Part shown: positions 40,062-53,581 of the stretch, in pieces | Layout of the letters: each line of letters opens with the position of its first letter | Numbering within the stretch: the stretch's first letter is position 1 | Assembly (NCBI GenBank): GCA_011754535.1 | Contig: JAAQVN010000001.1 | Coordinates: 868,001-932,000 of the forward strand | DNA: 64,000 nt | Reading direction: 5' to 3' | DNA from: Enterobacter asburiae | GTDB taxonomy: Bacteria; Pseudomonadota; Gammaproteobacteria; Enterobacterales; Enterobacteriaceae | The notes under the pieces: generated by a model | What the model was told of the DNA's origin: nothing | The model's input: only the letters and a program-made list of their open reading frames with translations | Databases searched by the model: none | Made by a program: the position numbers and the translations under genes

Positions 40062-40913
40062 ATGGCTGAAATTACCGCATCCCTGGTAAAAGAGCTGCGC
40101 GAGCGTACTGGCGCAGGCATGATGGATTGCAAAAAAGCGCTGACTGAAGCGAACGGCGACATCGAGCTGGCAATCGAAAACATGCGTAAATCCGGTGCGA
40201 TCAAAGCAGCTAAGAAAGCAGGCAACGTTGCTGCTGACGGCGTGATCATCACTAAAATCGACGGCACCTACGGCATCATTCTGGAAGTTAACTGCCAGAC
40301 TGACTTCGTTGCTAAAGATGGCGGTTTCCAGGCATTTGCGAACAAAGTTCTGGACGCAGCTGTTGCTGGCAAAATCACTGACGTTGAAGTTCTGAAAGCA
40401 CAGTTCGAAGAAGAACGTGTTGCGCTGGTTGCTAAAATCGGTGAGAACATCAACATCCGTCGCGTATCTTCCCTGGAAGGCGAAGTACTGGGTTCTTACC
40501 AGCACGGCGCACGTATCGGTGTTCTGGTTGCGGCTAAAGGCGCTGACGAAGAGCTGGTTAAACAGCTGGCTATGCACATCGCTGCAAGCAAACCAGAATT
40601 CGTTAAGCCAGAAGACGTGTCTGCTGAAGTGGTTGAGAAAGAGTACCAGGTTCAGCTGGACATCGCGATGCAGTCTGGTAAGCCAAAAGAAATCGCAGAG
40701 AAAATGGTTGAAGGCCGCATGAAGAAATTCACCGGCGAAGTTTCTCTGACTGGCCAGCCTTTCGTTATGGATCCAAGCAAGTCTGTTGCTCAGCTGCTGA
40801 AAGAGCACAACGCTGACGTAACTGGCTTCATCCGCTTCGAAGTGGGCGAAGGCATCGAGAAAGTTGAGACTGACTTCGCAGCAGAAGTTGCTGCAATGTC
40901 CAAGCAGTCTTAA
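40062..40913 (+). CDS. tsf: Elongation factor Ts
   Basis: EF-Ts exchanges GDP for GTP on EF-Tu during translation. The 283-residue product has the N-terminal UBA-like domain with [16 protein letters not shown] and the core motif with [10 protein letters not shown] (Asp and Phe contact EF-Tu). Codon use is strongly biased as in other translation factors. GAGG lies just before the ATG. It follows rpsB by 117 bases. Confidence 0.99.
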   Translation: MAEITASLVKELRERTGAGMMDCKKALTEANGDIELAIENMRKSGAIKAAKKAGNVAADGVIITKIDGTYGIILEVNCQTDFVAKDGGFQAFANKVLDAAVAGKITDVEVLKAQFEEERVALVAKIGENINIRRVSSLEGEVLGSYQHGARIGVLVAAKGADEELVKQLAMHIAASKPEFVKPEDVSAEVVEKEYQVQLDIAMQSGKPKEIAEKMVEGRMKKFTGEVSLTGQPFVMDPSKSVAQLLKEHNADVTGFIRFEVGEGIEKVETDFAAEVAAMSKQS

Positions 40914-40925
40914 TGATTGAAAAGG

Positions 40926-40950
40926 AGCCGCCTGAGGGCGGCTTCTTTTT
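40926..40950 (+). terminator. tsf terminator
   Basis: AGCCGCC-TGAG-GGCGGCT is a 7-base stem followed by TCTTTTTG, 12 bases after the tsf stop. It closes the rpsB-tsf operon. Confidence 0.9.
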
Positions 40951-41063
40951 GTCACCCGTCACAGGAAATCAGACAGGCTCCAGTATCGCTGTACTGATTT
41001 GCGGCATATTATGTCGCCAGAATTAACTCCCATCTTAATCGTTGACAGTCTCAGGAAAGAAAC

Positions 41064-41789
41064 ATGGCTACCAATGCAAAACCCGTGTACAAACGCATTC
41101 TGCTTAAGCTGAGTGGCGAAGCGCTGCAGGGATCCGAAGGCTTCGGTATTGACGCAAGCATCCTTGATCGCATGGCACAGGAAATCAAAGAACTGGTCGA
41201 ACTGGGTATCCAGGTTGGCGTGGTCATTGGCGGTGGCAACCTTTTCCGTGGTGCTGGTCTGGCGAAAGCGGGGATGAACCGCGTTGTGGGCGACCACATG
41301 GGTATGCTGGCAACCGTGATGAATGGCCTGGCAATGCGTGACGCACTCCATCGCGCATATGTGAACGCCCGCCTGATGTCCGCGATTCCACTGAATGGCG
41401 TATGCGATAATTACAGCTGGGCAGAGGCCATTAGCCTGCTGCGCAACAACCGCGTGGTGATCCTCTCCGCCGGTACGGGTAACCCGTTCTTTACGACCGA
41501 TTCCGCTGCCTGCCTGCGCGGTATCGAGATCGAAGCTGATGTGGTACTGAAAGCGACCAAAGTCGATGGCGTGTTTACTGCCGACCCGGCAAAAGATCCT
41601 TCTGCCACCATGTACGATCAGCTGAGCTACAGCGAAGTGCTGGATAAAGAGCTGAAAGTGATGGATCTTGCCGCCTTCACGCTGGCTCGCGACCACAAAT
41701 TGCCAATTCGTGTCTTCAACATGAACAAACCTGGCGCACTGCGTCGCGTGGTCATGGGCGAAAAAGAAGGCACTTTGATCACGGAATAA
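41064..41789 (+). CDS. pyrH: UMP kinase
   Basis: PyrH phosphorylates UMP to UDP; it is a hexameric enzyme of the amino-acid-kinase fold, activated by GTP and inhibited by UTP. The 241-residue product has KLSGEALQG near residue 14, GGGNLFRG and the UMP-binding loop around [17 protein letters not shown]. The [10 protein letters not shown] motif near 165-175 is also present. It lies 150 bases after tsf with its own leader. Confidence 0.98.
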   Translation: MATNAKPVYKRILLKLSGEALQGSEGFGIDASILDRMAQEIKELVELGIQVGVVIGGGNLFRGAGLAKAGMNRVVGDHMGMLATVMNGLAMRDALHRAYVNARLMSAIPLNGVCDNYSWAEAISLLRNNRVVILSAGTGNPFFTTDSAACLRGIEIEADVVLKATKVDGVFTADPAKDPSATMYDQLSYSEVLDKELKVMDLAAFTLARDHKLPIRVFNMNKPGALRRVVMGEKEGTLITE

Positions 41790-41808
41790 TTTCCGTTGAC
41801 GATAAATA

Positions 41809-41849
41809 CAGGTAAGATTCCGCTTTACTTTGTAGTGGTATCTTACCTG
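41809..41849. other. Long stem-loop between pyrH and frr
   Basis: CAGGTAAGAT (41809-41818) pairs perfectly with ATCTTACCTG (41840-41849) around a 21-base loop. There is no T-run after it, so it is not a standard terminator. It may be a processing site or an mRNA stabiliser; the function is unknown. Confidence 0.4.
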
Positions 41850-41956
41850 GACGCGCCTTTGGCGTTGTCATGAATTAAACGCGACTATACTTAGCACACC
41901 TGTAGCGCTGTGCTGGCGGATAGTCTGCCTGAGACAAGTTTTCAAGGATTCGTAAC

Positions 41957-42514
41957 GTGATTAACGACATCAGAAAAGATGCTGAAGTACGCATGGACAA
42001 ATGCGTAGAAGCGTTCAAAAACCAAATCAGCAAAATCCGTACTGGCCGTGCTTCCCCAAGCCTGCTGGATGGCATTATCGTAGAATACTACGGTACGCCA
42101 ACGCCTCTGCGCCAGCTGGCGAGCGTGACGGTTGAAGATACCCGTACGCTGAAAATCAACGTCTTCGATCGCTCTATGAGCCCGGCCGTTGAGAAAGCGA
42201 TCATGGCCTCTGACCTGGGTCTGAACCCAAGCTCTGCAGGCGCTGACATCCGCGTTCCGCTGCCTCCGCTGACGGAAGAACGTCGTAAAGACCTGATCAA
42301 AGTGGTTCGCGGTGAAGCTGAGCAGGGTCGTGTTTCCGTGCGTAACGTGCGCCGTGATGCGAACGATAAAGTGAAAGCACTGCTGAAAGAAAAAGAGATC
42401 AGCGAAGATGACGATCGTCGTTCTCAGGACGACATTCAGAAAATGACCGACGCAGCCATCAAGAAAATTGATGCGGCGCTGGCAGAAAAAGAAGCGGAAC
42501 TGATGCAGTTCTGA
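41957..42514 (+). CDS. frr: Ribosome recycling factor
   Basis: RRF splits post-termination ribosomes together with EF-G. The 185-residue product has the three-helix bundle ([19 protein letters not shown] at the start and the long C-terminal helices) and the inserted beta domain with [14 protein letters not shown]. It ends in KEAELMQF. Length equals E. coli RRF. AAGGA precedes the GTG at 41957, which I take as the start because it matches the family N-terminus. Confidence 0.98.
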   Translation: MINDIRKDAEVRMDKCVEAFKNQISKIRTGRASPSLLDGIIVEYYGTPTPLRQLASVTVEDTRTLKINVFDRSMSPAVEKAIMASDLGLNPSSAGADIRVPLPPLTEERRKDLIKVVRGEAEQGRVSVRNVRRDANDKVKALLKEKEISEDDDRRSQDDIQKMTDAAIKKIDAALAEKEAELMQF

Positions 42515-42532
42515 TTTCTGTCGTACACTGAT

Positions 42533-42575
42533 AAACGCCGTTCAGAGGGACTTCGGGTCTTGCTGGCGGCGTTTT
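42533..42575 (+). terminator. frr terminator
   Basis: AAACGCCG (42533-42540) pairs with CGGCGTTT (42567-42574) around an internal part that can itself pair. TTGCTTTTAT follows. It lies 18 bases after the frr stop. Confidence 0.65.
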
Positions 42576-42609
42576 GCTTTTATCTGGTCTAACTTTTTTC
42601 GGGCATCTC

Positions 42610-43809
42610 ATGAAGCATTTAACACTCCTCGGCTCAACCGGCTCCATCGGTTGCAGTACTCTCGACGTCGTCCGCCATAATCCTGAACTTTACACCGTGA
42701 CAGCGCTGGTAGCCGGTAAGAATGTGCAGCGTATGGTCGAGCAGTGCCTGGAGTTTATGCCCCGCTACGCGGTGATGGATGACGAAGAGAGCGCGCGTCT
42801 GCTGAAAGCCCAGCTGCGGGAGAAGGGTAGCCGAACCGAGGTGCTGAGCGGCCAGCAGGCGGCCTGTGAGATGGCGGCGCTGGATGAAGTTGACCAGGTT
42901 ATGGCGGCCATCGTCGGAGCGGCCGGGCTGCTGCCGACACTTGCTGCGATCGATGCCGGTAAAGACGTTTTGCTCGCCAATAAAGAGTCGCTTGTTACCT
43001 GCGGCCGCCTGTTTATGGACGCGGTAAAACAGCGTGGGGCGCGCCTTTTGCCGGTTGACAGCGAGCACAACGCCATTTTTCAGAGTTTACCGCAACCTTT
43101 TCAACAGAACCTGGGGTACGCTGACCTGGAGCAGAATGGCGTCGTGTCGATTCTGCTTACCGGGTCTGGTGGCCCGTTCCGTGAAACGCCACTGTCTGAA
43201 CTGCGCGCAATGACGCCGGACCAGGCATGCCGTCATCCGAACTGGTCAATGGGGCGTAAAATCTCCGTTGACTCAGCCACCATGATGAACAAAGGTCTGG
43301 AATACATTGAAGCGCGCTGGCTGTTTAATGCGTCAGCGAAGCAGATGGAAGTACTGATCCACCCGCAGTCGGTGATTCACTCGATGGTGCGCTATCAGGA
43401 TGGCAGCGTGCTGGCACAGCTTGGCGAGCCGGATATGCGTACGCCTATTGCCCATTCAATGGCGTGGCCAAACCGGGTGAAATCCGGCGTTAAGCCGCTT
43501 GATTTCTGTAAGCTCAGTTCCCTGACGTTCAGTGAACCAGACTACGATCGTTATCCTTGTCTGAAGCTTGCAATGAACGCCTTTGACCAGGGGCAGGCGG
43601 CGACGACGGCACTGAATGCAGCCAATGAAATTACCGTTGACGCATTTCTGAATCAGCAGATCCGTTTTACCGATATCGCGACGTTAAATTTATCGGTACT
43701 GGAGATGATGGATTTGCGCGAGCCACAAAGCGTGGAAGAGGTGCTGGCGGTGGATACAACTGCTCGTGATATTGCGCGTAAACAGGTGACACGTCTTGCA
43801 AGCTGGTGA
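42610..43809 (+). CDS. dxr: 1-deoxy-D-xylulose 5-phosphate reductoisomerase
   Basis: Dxr (IspC) makes methylerythritol 4-phosphate with NADPH, the committed step of the MEP isoprenoid pathway and the target of fosmidomycin. The 399-residue product has the NADPH loop GSTGSIG (residues 8-14). The metal and substrate site is at [12 protein letters not shown], with KESLV and [11 protein letters not shown] also present. The ATG at 42610 gives [14 protein letters not shown] as in E. coli; the in-frame ATG 12 codons earlier is not conserved. Confidence 0.98.
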   Translation: MKHLTLLGSTGSIGCSTLDVVRHNPELYTVTALVAGKNVQRMVEQCLEFMPRYAVMDDEESARLLKAQLREKGSRTEVLSGQQAACEMAALDEVDQVMAAIVGAAGLLPTLAAIDAGKDVLLANKESLVTCGRLFMDAVKQRGARLLPVDSEHNAIFQSLPQPFQQNLGYADLEQNGVVSILLTGSGGPFRETPLSELRAMTPDQACRHPNWSMGRKISVDSATMMNKGLEYIEARWLFNASAKQMEVLIHPQSVIHSMVRYQDGSVLAQLGEPDMRTPIAHSMAWPNRVKSGVKPLDFCKLSSLTFSEPDYDRYPCLKLAMNAFDQGQAATTALNAANEITVDAFLNQQIRFTDIATLNLSVLEMMDLREPQSVEEVLAVDTTARDIARKQVTRLASW

Positions 43810-43908
43810 TAAAGCAAGCACTAGTGGTCGTGCTATTTGTTAGCGTTGGGCTTCAGTGATATAGTCTGCGCCACCTGATCGCAGGAATTTGACTTTACGT
43901 GGTCAGGT

Positions 43909-43935
43909 AAGCCGTGGTTTGACACGGCTTTTTTA
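43909..43935 (+). terminator. Intrinsic terminator between dxr and ispU
   Basis: AAGCCGTG-GTTTGA-CACGGCTT is an 8-base perfect stem followed by TTTTTA. It lies 100 bases after dxr and 61 before ispU, so ispU likely has its own promoter or depends on read-through. Confidence 0.85.
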
Positions 43936-43995
43936 TGTACAGGCTTAAGTATTCCTGAGTACCGTTAAATCCTTTTCAGGGACAAAAAACGCGTT

Positions 43996-44754
43996 ATGTT
44001 GTCTGCGAATCAACCAATAAGCGAAAACTTGCCAGCTCATGGCTGCCGTCATGTAGCAATCATCATGGATGGCAACGGGCGCTGGGCGAAAAGACAAGGG
44101 AAAATACGAGCCTTTGGGCATAAAGCGGGAGCGAAATCTGTTCGCCGTGCCGTTTCTTTTGCCGCTAATAACGGCATTGATGCGTTAACGCTCTATGCTT
44201 TTAGCAGTGAAAACTGGAATCGACCTCCGCAGGAAGTGACTGCGTTGATGGAATTGTTTGTGTGGGCGCTAGACAGCGAAGTAAAAAGCCTGCACCGCCA
44301 CAACGTTCGCCTGCGCATCATTGGCGATACCAGTCGTTTTAACTCACGTTTGCAGGAGCGGATTCGTAAAGCAGAAGCGCTGACTGAAAATAATACCGGT
44401 CTGACGCTCAACGTTGCGGCGAATTACGGTGGACGCTGGGATATTATCCAGGGCGTTCGGCATCTGGCCGAACAGGTTCAGGAAGGGCTGTTGAGACCCG
44501 ACCAGATTGATGAAGAGGCGCTGAGCAAGCAAATCTGCATGAATGAACTGGCACCTGTGGATTTGGTAATTAGGACAGGGGGGGAACATCGCATAAGTAA
44601 CTTTTTGATATGGCAAATTGCCTATGCTGAACTTTACTTTACGGATGTTCTTTGGCCCGATTTTGATGAACAAGACTTTGAAGGTGCGCTGCATGCCTTT
44701 GCCAATCGAGAGCGTCGTTTCGGCGGCACCGAGCCAGGTGGCGACAAAGCCTGA
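43996..44754 (+). CDS. ispU: Undecaprenyl diphosphate synthase
   Basis: IspU (UppS) adds eight isopentenyl units to farnesyl diphosphate, making the lipid carrier for peptidoglycan, O-antigen and other envelope polymers. The 252-residue product has the catalytic Asp25 in IMDGNGRWAK, the FxxFSSEN-type stretch YAFSSENWNRP and the RTGGEHRISNF motif. It is one residue shorter at the N-terminus than E. coli, which starts MMLSA. It is followed by cdsA 12 bases later. Confidence 0.97.
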   Translation: MLSANQPISENLPAHGCRHVAIIMDGNGRWAKRQGKIRAFGHKAGAKSVRRAVSFAANNGIDALTLYAFSSENWNRPPQEVTALMELFVWALDSEVKSLHRHNVRLRIIGDTSRFNSRLQERIRKAEALTENNTGLTLNVAANYGGRWDIIQGVRHLAEQVQEGLLRPDQIDEEALSKQICMNELAPVDLVIRTGGEHRISNFLIWQIAYAELYFTDVLWPDFDEQDFEGALHAFANRERRFGGTEPGGDKA

Positions 44755-44766
44755 TGGGGGTAGCTT

Positions 44767-45624
44767 TTGCTGAAGTATCGCCTGATTTCCGCTTTTGTTT
44801 TAATACCCATTGTCATTGCGGCGCTGTTTTTACTGCCCCCGGTGGGATTCGCCATTGTTACGCTGGTGGTGTGCATGCTCGCCGCGTGGGAATGGGGACA
44901 GTTTAGCGGCTTTACCTCGCGCAGCCAGCGAGTATGGCTTGCGGTACTCTGTGGCTTTATCCTTGCCATAATGCTGTTTACGTTGCCTGAATATCACCAT
45001 GATATTCATCAACCGCTGGTTGCCGGCTCCTTGTGGATATCGTTGGCCTGGTGGGTTGCCGCGCTGTTGCTGGTTCTTTTTTATCCAGGCTCCGCGGCAT
45101 TATGGCGTCATTCAAAAGTGCTGCGACTGATTTTTGGTTTGCTCACCATTGTTCCGTTTTTCTGGGGCATGGTCGCGCTGCGAGCCTGGCACTATGACGA
45201 AAACCATTACAGCGGTGCGATCTGGCTGCTTTATGTGATGATTCTCGTCTGGGGGGCTGACTCCGGGGCCTATATGTTTGGTAAACTGTTTGGCAAACAT
45301 AAGCTGGCACCAAAAGTTTCTCCGGGTAAAACCTGGCAAGGCTTCATCGGCGGCTTGTTTACGGCAGCGATCATCTCCTGGGGCTATGGCGTCTGGGCAG
45401 ATCTGGCCGTAGCACCGTCAATACTGCTGGTGTGCTCGATTTTTGCTGCACTTGCCTCAGTGCTCGGTGATTTAACCGAAAGTATGTTTAAGCGTGAAGC
45501 AGGGATTAAGGACAGCGGACATCTTATTCCAGGGCATGGCGGTATACTGGATCGCATTGACAGCCTGACAGCGGCTGTTCCAGTATTTGCTTGCCTGCTT
45601 TTACTGGTATTCGGGACGATTTAA
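44767..45624 (+). CDS. cdsA: Phosphatidate cytidylyltransferase
   Basis: CdsA makes CDP-diacylglycerol from phosphatidate and CTP in the inner membrane, the branch point to all bacterial phospholipids. The 285-residue protein has about eight membrane segments and the signature [18 protein letters not shown] near residues 240-258. The start is a TTG at 44767, behind GGGGG, which gives [10 protein letters not shown] as in E. coli. It starts 12 bases after ispU. Confidence 0.96.
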   Translation: MLKYRLISAFVLIPIVIAALFLLPPVGFAIVTLVVCMLAAWEWGQFSGFTSRSQRVWLAVLCGFILAIMLFTLPEYHHDIHQPLVAGSLWISLAWWVAALLLVLFYPGSAALWRHSKVLRLIFGLLTIVPFFWGMVALRAWHYDENHYSGAIWLLYVMILVWGADSGAYMFGKLFGKHKLAPKVSPGKTWQGFIGGLFTAAIISWGYGVWADLAVAPSILLVCSIFAALASVLGDLTESMFKREAGIKDSGHLIPGHGGILDRIDSLTAAVPVFACLLLLVFGTI

Positions 45625-45635
45625 CGGAAGGTTTT

Positions 45636-46988
45636 ATGCTGAGCATTCTCTGGAATCTGGCGGCGTTCATTGTTGCACTGGGTGTACTGATTACCGTGCA
45701 TGAATTTGGCCATTTCTGGGTTGCTCGCCGTTGTGGTGTGCGGGTAGAGCGATTCTCCATTGGTTTTGGCAAATCACTCTGGACGCGCACCGACCGTCAC
45801 GGCACGGAATTTGTCATCGCCCTTATCCCGCTTGGCGGCTACGTCAAAATGCTCGACGAACGCGTTGAGCCTGTCGCTCCTGAACTGCGACATAGTGCGT
45901 TTAACAACAAAACCGTTGGACAACGCGCCGCCATCATTGCTGCCGGACCGGTAGCCAACTTCATCTTTGCGATTTTCGCTTACTGGCTGGTGTTTATCAT
46001 CGGCGTCCCTGGCGTGCGTCCGGTAGTGGGGGAGATTGCCCCTGACTCCATCGCGGCGAGTGCGCAAATTACGTCCGGGATGGAACTTAAAACGATTGAT
46101 GGCATCGAAACCCCTGATTGGGATGCCGTGCGACTGCAGCTGGTAGCCAAAATTGGCGATCCGCAGACAATCATCAGCGTATCGCCGTTTGGGTCAGACG
46201 CGCGTCAGGACAAAGTACTGGATTTACGCCACTGGCGTTTCGAGCCAGACAAAGAGGATCCCGTCGCTGCGCTGGGCATTCGTCCCCGCGGCCCGCAGAT
46301 TGAGCCGGTATTAGCCGAAGTACAGGCAAATTCGGCAGCGAGCAAAGCGGGTTTGCAAGCTGGCGACAGGATCGTTAAAGTCGATGGTCAACCATTAACA
46401 GAGTGGATGACCTTTGTTACTCTGGTGCGCGATAATCCGGGGACGTCTCTCGCGCTGGAAGTTGAAAGGCAAGGTAGTCCGCTTTCGCTGACGCTGATCC
46501 CGGATACGAAGTCGGTCGGCAAAAAGGCAGAAGGGTTTGCAGGCGTTGTGCCAAAAGTGATCCCGCTGCCAGATGAGTACAAGACAATACGCCAGTATGG
46601 GCCGTTCAGCGCCATTCTTGAAGCCACGGATAAAACATGGCAACTGATGAAGCTGACGGTCAACATGTTGGGGAAATTGATAACCGGTGATGTGAAACTG
46701 AACAACCTCAGTGGGCCAATCTCGATTGCTCAGGGGGCTGGGATGTCAGCGGAGTTCGGGGTGATTTACTATCTCATGTTCCTCGCGCTTATTAGCGTGA
46801 ACCTTGGGATTATCAACCTGTTCCCGCTTCCCGTTTTAGACGGGGGTCATCTGCTGTTTTTAGCGATTGAAAAGCTAAAAGGCGGACCGGTATCCGAGCG
46901 AGTTCAAGACTTTAGTTATCGCATTGGCTCGATTTTGCTGGTGCTGTTAATGGGGCTTGCACTTTTCAATGATTTCTCTCGGTTGTAA
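45636..46988 (+). CDS. rseP: Sigma-E pathway site-2 protease RseP
   Basis: RseP cuts the anti-sigma factor RseA within the membrane after DegS cleavage, which frees sigma-E. The 450-residue product has the zinc motif HEFGH (residues 22-26) in the first membrane segment and the third ligand in LDGGH near 402. Two periplasmic PDZ domains lie between (about 125-310). The ATG at 45636 gives [11 protein letters not shown]; the frame is open 15 codons earlier but overlaps cdsA. It is followed by bamA 31 bases later. Confidence 0.98.
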   Translation: MLSILWNLAAFIVALGVLITVHEFGHFWVARRCGVRVERFSIGFGKSLWTRTDRHGTEFVIALIPLGGYVKMLDERVEPVAPELRHSAFNNKTVGQRAAIIAAGPVANFIFAIFAYWLVFIIGVPGVRPVVGEIAPDSIAASAQITSGMELKTIDGIETPDWDAVRLQLVAKIGDPQTIISVSPFGSDARQDKVLDLRHWRFEPDKEDPVAALGIRPRGPQIEPVLAEVQANSAASKAGLQAGDRIVKVDGQPLTEWMTFVTLVRDNPGTSLALEVERQGSPLSLTLIPDTKSVGKKAEGFAGVVPKVIPLPDEYKTIRQYGPFSAILEATDKTWQLMKLTVNMLGKLITGDVKLNNLSGPISIAQGAGMSAEFGVIYYLMFLALISVNLGIINLFPLPVLDGGHLLFLAIEKLKGGPVSERVQDFSYRIGSILLVLLMGLALFNDFSRL

Positions 46989-47001
46989 GAGAGTTAGTTA
47001 G

Positions 47002-49437
<2,436 letters not shown>

Positions 49438-49559
49438 TAATCCGCTGCAACGGAATGCGTTGGCAGTGTAGCGCTGACAACCGGCGATCGGTCAAACGGT
49501 CGCCTTGCCACGCAAAGAACGGTACCTTCTGGTGCCAATGGGATGGTAAGGAGTTAATT

Positions 49560-50054
49560 GTGAAAAAGTGGTTATTAGCTGCAGGTCTCGGTTTAGCGAT
49601 GGCAACTTCTGCTCAGGCAGCAGACAAAATCGCAATCGTCAACATGGGTAATTTGTTCCAGCAGGTTGCACAGAAAACGGGTGTTTCTGCGACGCTGGAA
49701 AACGAATTCAAAGGCCGTGCGAGCGAACTGCAGCGTATGGAAGGCGATCTTCAGTCCAAAATGCAGCGTCTGCAGCGTGATGGTTCTACCATGAAAGCAA
49801 GCGATCGCAGCAAACTGGAAAAAGACGTTATGGCTCAGCGCCAGACCTTCTCCCAGAAAGCGCAGGCTTTCGAGCAGGATCGTCAGCGTCGTTCTAACGA
49901 AGAGCGTGGCAAGCTGGTGACTCGCATTCAGACTGCTGTTAAAGCAGTTGCTGCCGATCAGAGCATCGATCTGGTTGTTGATGCGAACGCCGTTGCTTTC
50001 AACAGCAGCGATGTTAAAGACATCACCGCTGATGTTCTGAAACAGGTTAAATAA
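49560..50054 (+). CDS. skp: Periplasmic chaperone Skp
   Basis: Skp is a trimeric, tentacle-shaped chaperone that carries unfolded outer-membrane proteins across the periplasm. The 164-residue precursor has a 20-residue signal peptide ending AQA. The coiled-coil arms are at about 50-130. From memory, the arm-tip region [15 protein letters not shown] is about three residues longer than in E. coli. The start is GTG at 49560 with AAGGAG six bases upstream, as in E. coli. It is three bases before lpxD. Confidence 0.96.
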   Translation: MKKWLLAAGLGLAMATSAQAADKIAIVNMGNLFQQVAQKTGVSATLENEFKGRASELQRMEGDLQSKMQRLQRDGSTMKASDRSKLEKDVMAQRQTFSQKAQAFEQDRQRRSNEERGKLVTRIQTAVKAVAADQSIDLVVDANAVAFNSSDVKDITADVLKQVK

Positions 50055-50057
50055 GTA

Positions 50058-51083
50058 ATGCCTTCAATTCGACTGGCTGATTTAGCTCAGCAGTTGGATG
50101 CAGAATTACACGGTGATGGCGATATCGTCATCACCGCTGTTGCGTCCATGCAATCTGCTAAAGCTGGCACGATTACCTTCATGGTAAGTCCTAAGTACCG
50201 TGAACAACTGGCTCAATGCCAGGCGTCAGCTGTTGTTCTGACGCAGGACGATCTTCCCTTTGCCACTGGAAGCGCGCTGGTAGTGAAAAATCCCTACCTG
50301 ACGTATGCACGCATGGCTCAAATTCTTGATACCACGCCGCAGCCGGCGCAGAACATTGCTGCCAGCGCAGCGATTGATCCGACGGCTAAGCTGGGTAACA
50401 ACGTGGCCGTTGGCGCGAATGCGGTTATTGAATCTGGCGTTGAACTGGGCGATAACGTCGTCATTGGCCCTGGATGCTTTGTTGGGAAAAATACGAAAAT
50501 CGGCGCTGGAACCCGTTTATGGGCCAATGTGTCCGTTTATCATGAAGTTGAAATCGGCGAAAATTGCCTCGTCCAGTCCAGTACCGTGATTGGTTCTGAT
50601 GGCTTTGGCTACGCGAACGATCGCGGTAACTGGGTTAAGATCCCGCAGCTTGGTCGCGTTATTATTGGCGATCGCGTGGAGATCGGGGCCTGTACAACGA
50701 TCGACCGTGGTGCACTCGACGACACGATTATTGGTAATGGTGTTATCATCGATAACCAGTGCCAGATTGCGCATAACGTTGTGATTGGCGACAATACCGC
50801 GGTTGCGGGGGGCGTCATCATGGCGGGCAGCCTGAAAATTGGTCGTTACTGCATGATTGGCGGCGCGAGCGTGATTAATGGCCATATGGAAATATGCGAC
50901 AAGGTGACGGTGACGGGTATGGGCATGGTAATGCGTCCTATCACTGAACCTGGCGTCTATTCCTCCGGTATTCCGCTGCAACCCAACAAGGTATGGCGTA
51001 AAACAGCAGCTCTGGTGATGAACATTGATGATATGAGCAAGCGACTCAAGTCTCTTGAGCGTAAGATCGATCAACAAGACTAA
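50058..51083 (+). CDS. lpxD: UDP-3-O-(3-hydroxymyristoyl)glucosamine N-acyltransferase
   Basis: LpxD adds the second 3-hydroxymyristoyl chain in lipid A synthesis. The 341-residue product has an N-terminal uridine-binding domain and a left-handed beta-helix of hexapeptide repeats (about 100-300). The catalytic histidine, by homology near residue 239, is in [11 protein letters not shown]-terminal helix ends in LERKIDQQD. Length equals E. coli LpxD. It is followed by a 102-base gap with a hairpin before fabZ. Confidence 0.97.
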   Translation: MPSIRLADLAQQLDAELHGDGDIVITAVASMQSAKAGTITFMVSPKYREQLAQCQASAVVLTQDDLPFATGSALVVKNPYLTYARMAQILDTTPQPAQNIAASAAIDPTAKLGNNVAVGANAVIESGVELGDNVVIGPGCFVGKNTKIGAGTRLWANVSVYHEVEIGENCLVQSSTVIGSDGFGYANDRGNWVKIPQLGRVIIGDRVEIGACTTIDRGALDDTIIGNGVIIDNQCQIAHNVVIGDNTAVAGGVIMAGSLKIGRYCMIGGASVINGHMEICDKVTVTGMGMVMRPITEPGVYSSGIPLQPNKVWRKTAALVMNIDDMSKRLKSLERKIDQQD

Positions 51084-51110
51084 ACGTCACCCGTTTAACG
51101 CTATCTTTCC

Positions 51111-51144
51111 CGGCCTGTCGGCTTTCTAATAAACCGGCAGGCCG
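51111..51144 (+). terminator. Stem-loop between lpxD and fabZ
   Basis: CGGCCTGTCGG (51111-51121) pairs with CCGGCAGGCCG (51134-51144) over 11 positions with one G-U wobble, around a 12-base loop. TGTTATTATTGTTATC follows, not a clean T-run. It may be a weak terminator that tunes expression within the lipid A cluster. Confidence 0.5.
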
Positions 51145-51185
51145 TGTTATTATTGTTATCAGTACATTTTGACAGGAAGAGTATT

Positions 51186-51641
51186 TTGACTACTGACACT
51201 CATACTCTGCATATTGAAGAGATTTTAGAACTTCTGCCGCACCGCTACCCGTTTCTGCTGGTAGACCGCGTGCTGGATTTTGAAGAAGGTCGTTTTCTGC
51301 GCGCAGTGAAAAATGTTTCCGTGAACGAACCGTTCTTCCAGGGACACTTCCCGGGTAAGCCTATCTTCCCGGGTGTGTTGATTCTGGAAGCGATGGCTCA
51401 GGCTACCGGTATTCTGGCGTTTAAAAGCGTCGGTAAGCTGGAGCCGGGTGAACTGTATTACTTCGCAGGTATTGATGAAGCGCGCTTCAAGCGTCCTGTC
51501 GTGCCTGGCGATCAGATGATCATGGAAGTCACTTTTGAAAAAACGCGTCGTGGCCTGACTCGCTTCAAAGGCGTAGCGCTGGTTGACGGCAAAGTTGTTT
51601 GCGAAGCGACGATGATGTGTGCTCGTAGCCGGGAGTCCTGA
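51186..51641 (+). CDS. fabZ: 3-hydroxyacyl-[acyl-carrier-protein] dehydratase FabZ
   Basis: FabZ dehydrates 3-hydroxyacyl-ACP in fatty-acid elongation, competing with LpxA and LpxD for 3-hydroxymyristoyl-ACP. The 151-residue product has catalytic His54 (GHFPGKP) and Glu68 (LILEAMAQ). The start is the TTG at 51186 behind GGAAGAG, giving [13 protein letters not shown] as in E. coli; an in-frame TTG at 51144 lacks a ribosome site. It is three bases before lpxA. Confidence 0.97.
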   Translation: MTTDTHTLHIEEILELLPHRYPFLLVDRVLDFEEGRFLRAVKNVSVNEPFFQGHFPGKPIFPGVLILEAMAQATGILAFKSVGKLEPGELYYFAGIDEARFKRPVVPGDQMIMEVTFEKTRRGLTRFKGVALVDGKVVCEATMMCARSRES

Positions 51642-51644
51642 TAC

Positions 51645-52433
51645 GTGATTGATAAATCCGCCTTTATTCATCCTACCGCTATTGTGGAAACCGGTGCCAT
51701 CATTGGTGCTAACGTCCACATTGGCCCGTTCTGTATTGTTGGACCCCATGTCGAAATTGGTGAGGGTACAGTACTGAAATCTCACGTTGTCGTGAATGGT
51801 CACACGACCATTGGCTGCAATAACGAGATCTATCAGTTCGCTTCCATCGGCGAAGTTAACCAGGATCTGAAATATGCTGGTGAGTCGACCCGTCTGGAAA
51901 TTGGCGATCGTAACCGCATTCGCGAAAGCGTCACCATTCATCGTGGAACCGTGCAGGGTGGTGGGTTGACGAAGGTGGGCAGCGACAACCTGTTTATGGT
52001 TAATGCGCATATCGCGCACGACTGTACCGTGGGTGACCGCTGTATTCTTGCCAACAACGCAACGCTGGCAGGACACGTTTCGGTTGATGACTTCGCAATT
52101 ATTGGCGGCATGACCGCAGTCCATCAGTTCTGCATCATTGGTGCACACGTGATGGTCGGCGGATGCTCCGGTGTGGCGCAGGACGTCCCACCGTATGTGA
52201 TTGCGCAGGGCAACCATGCCACGCCGTTTGGCGTGAACATCGAAGGCCTCAAGCGTCGTGGTTTTAGCCGCGAAGCGATTACCGCCATCCGCAACGCGTA
52301 CAAATTGCTGTACCGTAGCGGTAAAACGCTGGAAGAGGCGAAGCCGGAAATTGCCGAACTGGCGAACAAGCATCCTGAAGTGAACGCGTTCATGGAGTTC
52401 TTTGACCGTTCAACAAGGGGCCTGATTCGTTAA
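51645..52433 (+). CDS. lpxA: UDP-N-acetylglucosamine O-acyltransferase
   Basis: LpxA is the first lipid A enzyme, moving 3-hydroxymyristoyl from ACP to UDP-GlcNAc. The 262-residue product is a hexapeptide beta-helix with catalytic His125 and His122 ([10 protein letters not shown]). The start is GTG at 51645. Its stop overlaps the lpxB start by one base (TAATG). Confidence 0.98.
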   Translation: MIDKSAFIHPTAIVETGAIIGANVHIGPFCIVGPHVEIGEGTVLKSHVVVNGHTTIGCNNEIYQFASIGEVNQDLKYAGESTRLEIGDRNRIRESVTIHRGTVQGGGLTKVGSDNLFMVNAHIAHDCTVGDRCILANNATLAGHVSVDDFAIIGGMTAVHQFCIIGAHVMVGGCSGVAQDVPPYVIAQGNHATPFGVNIEGLKRRGFSREAITAIRNAYKLLYRSGKTLEEAKPEIAELANKHPEVNAFMEFFDRSTRGLIR

Positions 52434-53581
52434 TGGTCGACAGTCGTCCGCTTACGATAGCCCTGGTCGCCGGAGAAACCTCCGGCGATATTCTTGGTGC
52501 AGGTCTCATCCGTGCGCTTAAGGCGCGTGTACCCAATGCTCGCTTTGTGGGCGTAGCGGGCCCGCTGATGCAGGCCGAAGGCTGTGAAGCCTGGTATGAA
52601 ATGGAAGAGCTGGCCGTTATGGGCATCGTTGAGGTGCTGGGGCGCCTGCGACGCTTGCTGCATATTCGTGCCGATCTCACCCGCCGCTTTACCGAACTCA
52701 AACCCGATGTGTTCGTCGGTATCGATGCACCCGATTTCAACATTACCCTCGAAGGTAATCTGAAAAAGCAGGGCATCAAAACCATTCACTACGTCAGTCC
52801 GTCCGTGTGGGCGTGGCGACAGAAACGCGTTTTCAAAATCGGACGGTCCACCAACCTGGTGCTGGCTTTCCTGCCTTTCGAAAAAGCGTTTTACGACAGA
52901 TTTAATGTTCCGTGCCGTTTTATCGGTCATACCATGGCGGATGCGATGCCGTTGGATCCGGATAAAAACGCGGCGCGCGACGCGCTGGGCATCCCGCACG
53001 ATGTGCACTGTCTGGCGCTGCTGCCGGGCAGCCGTGGCGCAGAGGTAGAGATGCTGAGCGCTGATTTCCTGAAGACCGCGCAGATTCTTCGCCAGACCTA
53101 TCCCGATCTTGAAGTGGTTGTGCCGCTGGTGAATGCCAAACGCCGCGAGCAGTTTGAGCGCATCAAAGCCGAAGTCGCCCCGGATCTTCACGTCCGTCTT
53201 CTCGACGGAAAAGGGCGGGAAGCCATGTACGCGAGCGATGCCGCTCTGCTGGCCTCTGGTACGGCGGCGCTGGAGTGTATGCTGGCGAAATGCCCGATGG
53301 TGGTCGGTTATCGTATGAAGCCGTTTACCTTCTGGCTGGCAAAACGTCTGGTGAAAACGGATTATGTCTCCCTGCCAAACCTGCTTGCCGGGCGCGAGCT
53401 GGTAAAAGAGCTGTTGCAGGATGAGTGCCAGCCGCAGGCGCTGGCGGATGCCCTGCTGCCGCTGCTGGCCAACGGCAAGACCAGCCACCAGATGCACGAT
53501 ACCTTCCGTGAACTGCACCAGCTGATCCGCTGTAATGCTGATGAGCAAGCGGCTGATGCAGTGCTGGAGTTAGCAAAATGA
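52433..53581 (+). CDS. lpxB: Lipid-A-disaccharide synthase
   Basis: LpxB joins UDP-2,3-diacylglucosamine and lipid X to make the lipid A disaccharide. It is a GT-B-fold glycosyltransferase of family GT19 at the inner membrane. The 382-residue product has [13 protein letters not shown] near the start, [14 protein letters not shown] around residue 120 and [13 protein letters not shown] near 195. It overlaps lpxA by one base and rnhB by four (ATGA). Confidence 0.97.
   Translation: MVDSRPLTIALVAGETSGDILGAGLIRALKARVPNARFVGVAGPLMQAEGCEAWYEMEELAVMGIVEVLGRLRRLLHIRADLTRRFTELKPDVFVGIDAPDFNITLEGNLKKQGIKTIHYVSPSVWAWRQKRVFKIGRSTNLVLAFLPFEKAFYDRFNVPCRFIGHTMADAMPLDPDKNAARDALGIPHDVHCLALLPGSRGAEVEMLSADFLKTAQILRQTYPDLEVVVPLVNAKRREQFERIKAEVAPDLHVRLLDGKGREAMYASDAALLASGTAALECMLAKCPMVVGYRMKPFTFWLAKRLVKTDYVSLPNLLAGRELVKELLQDECQPQALADALLPLLANGKTSHQMHDTFRELHQLIRCNADEQAADAVLELAK

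Noticed and set aside
40056..40955. Frames of about 250-300 codons antisense to rpsB, tsf and pyrH
   Set aside because: Highly expressed genes with strong codon bias commonly leave open antisense frames. The sense genes are certain.
51225..53548. Two antisense frames of 372-382 codons opposite fabZ/lpxA and lpxB
   Set aside because: The sense genes have all catalytic residues. The antisense products show no domain or ribosome site.
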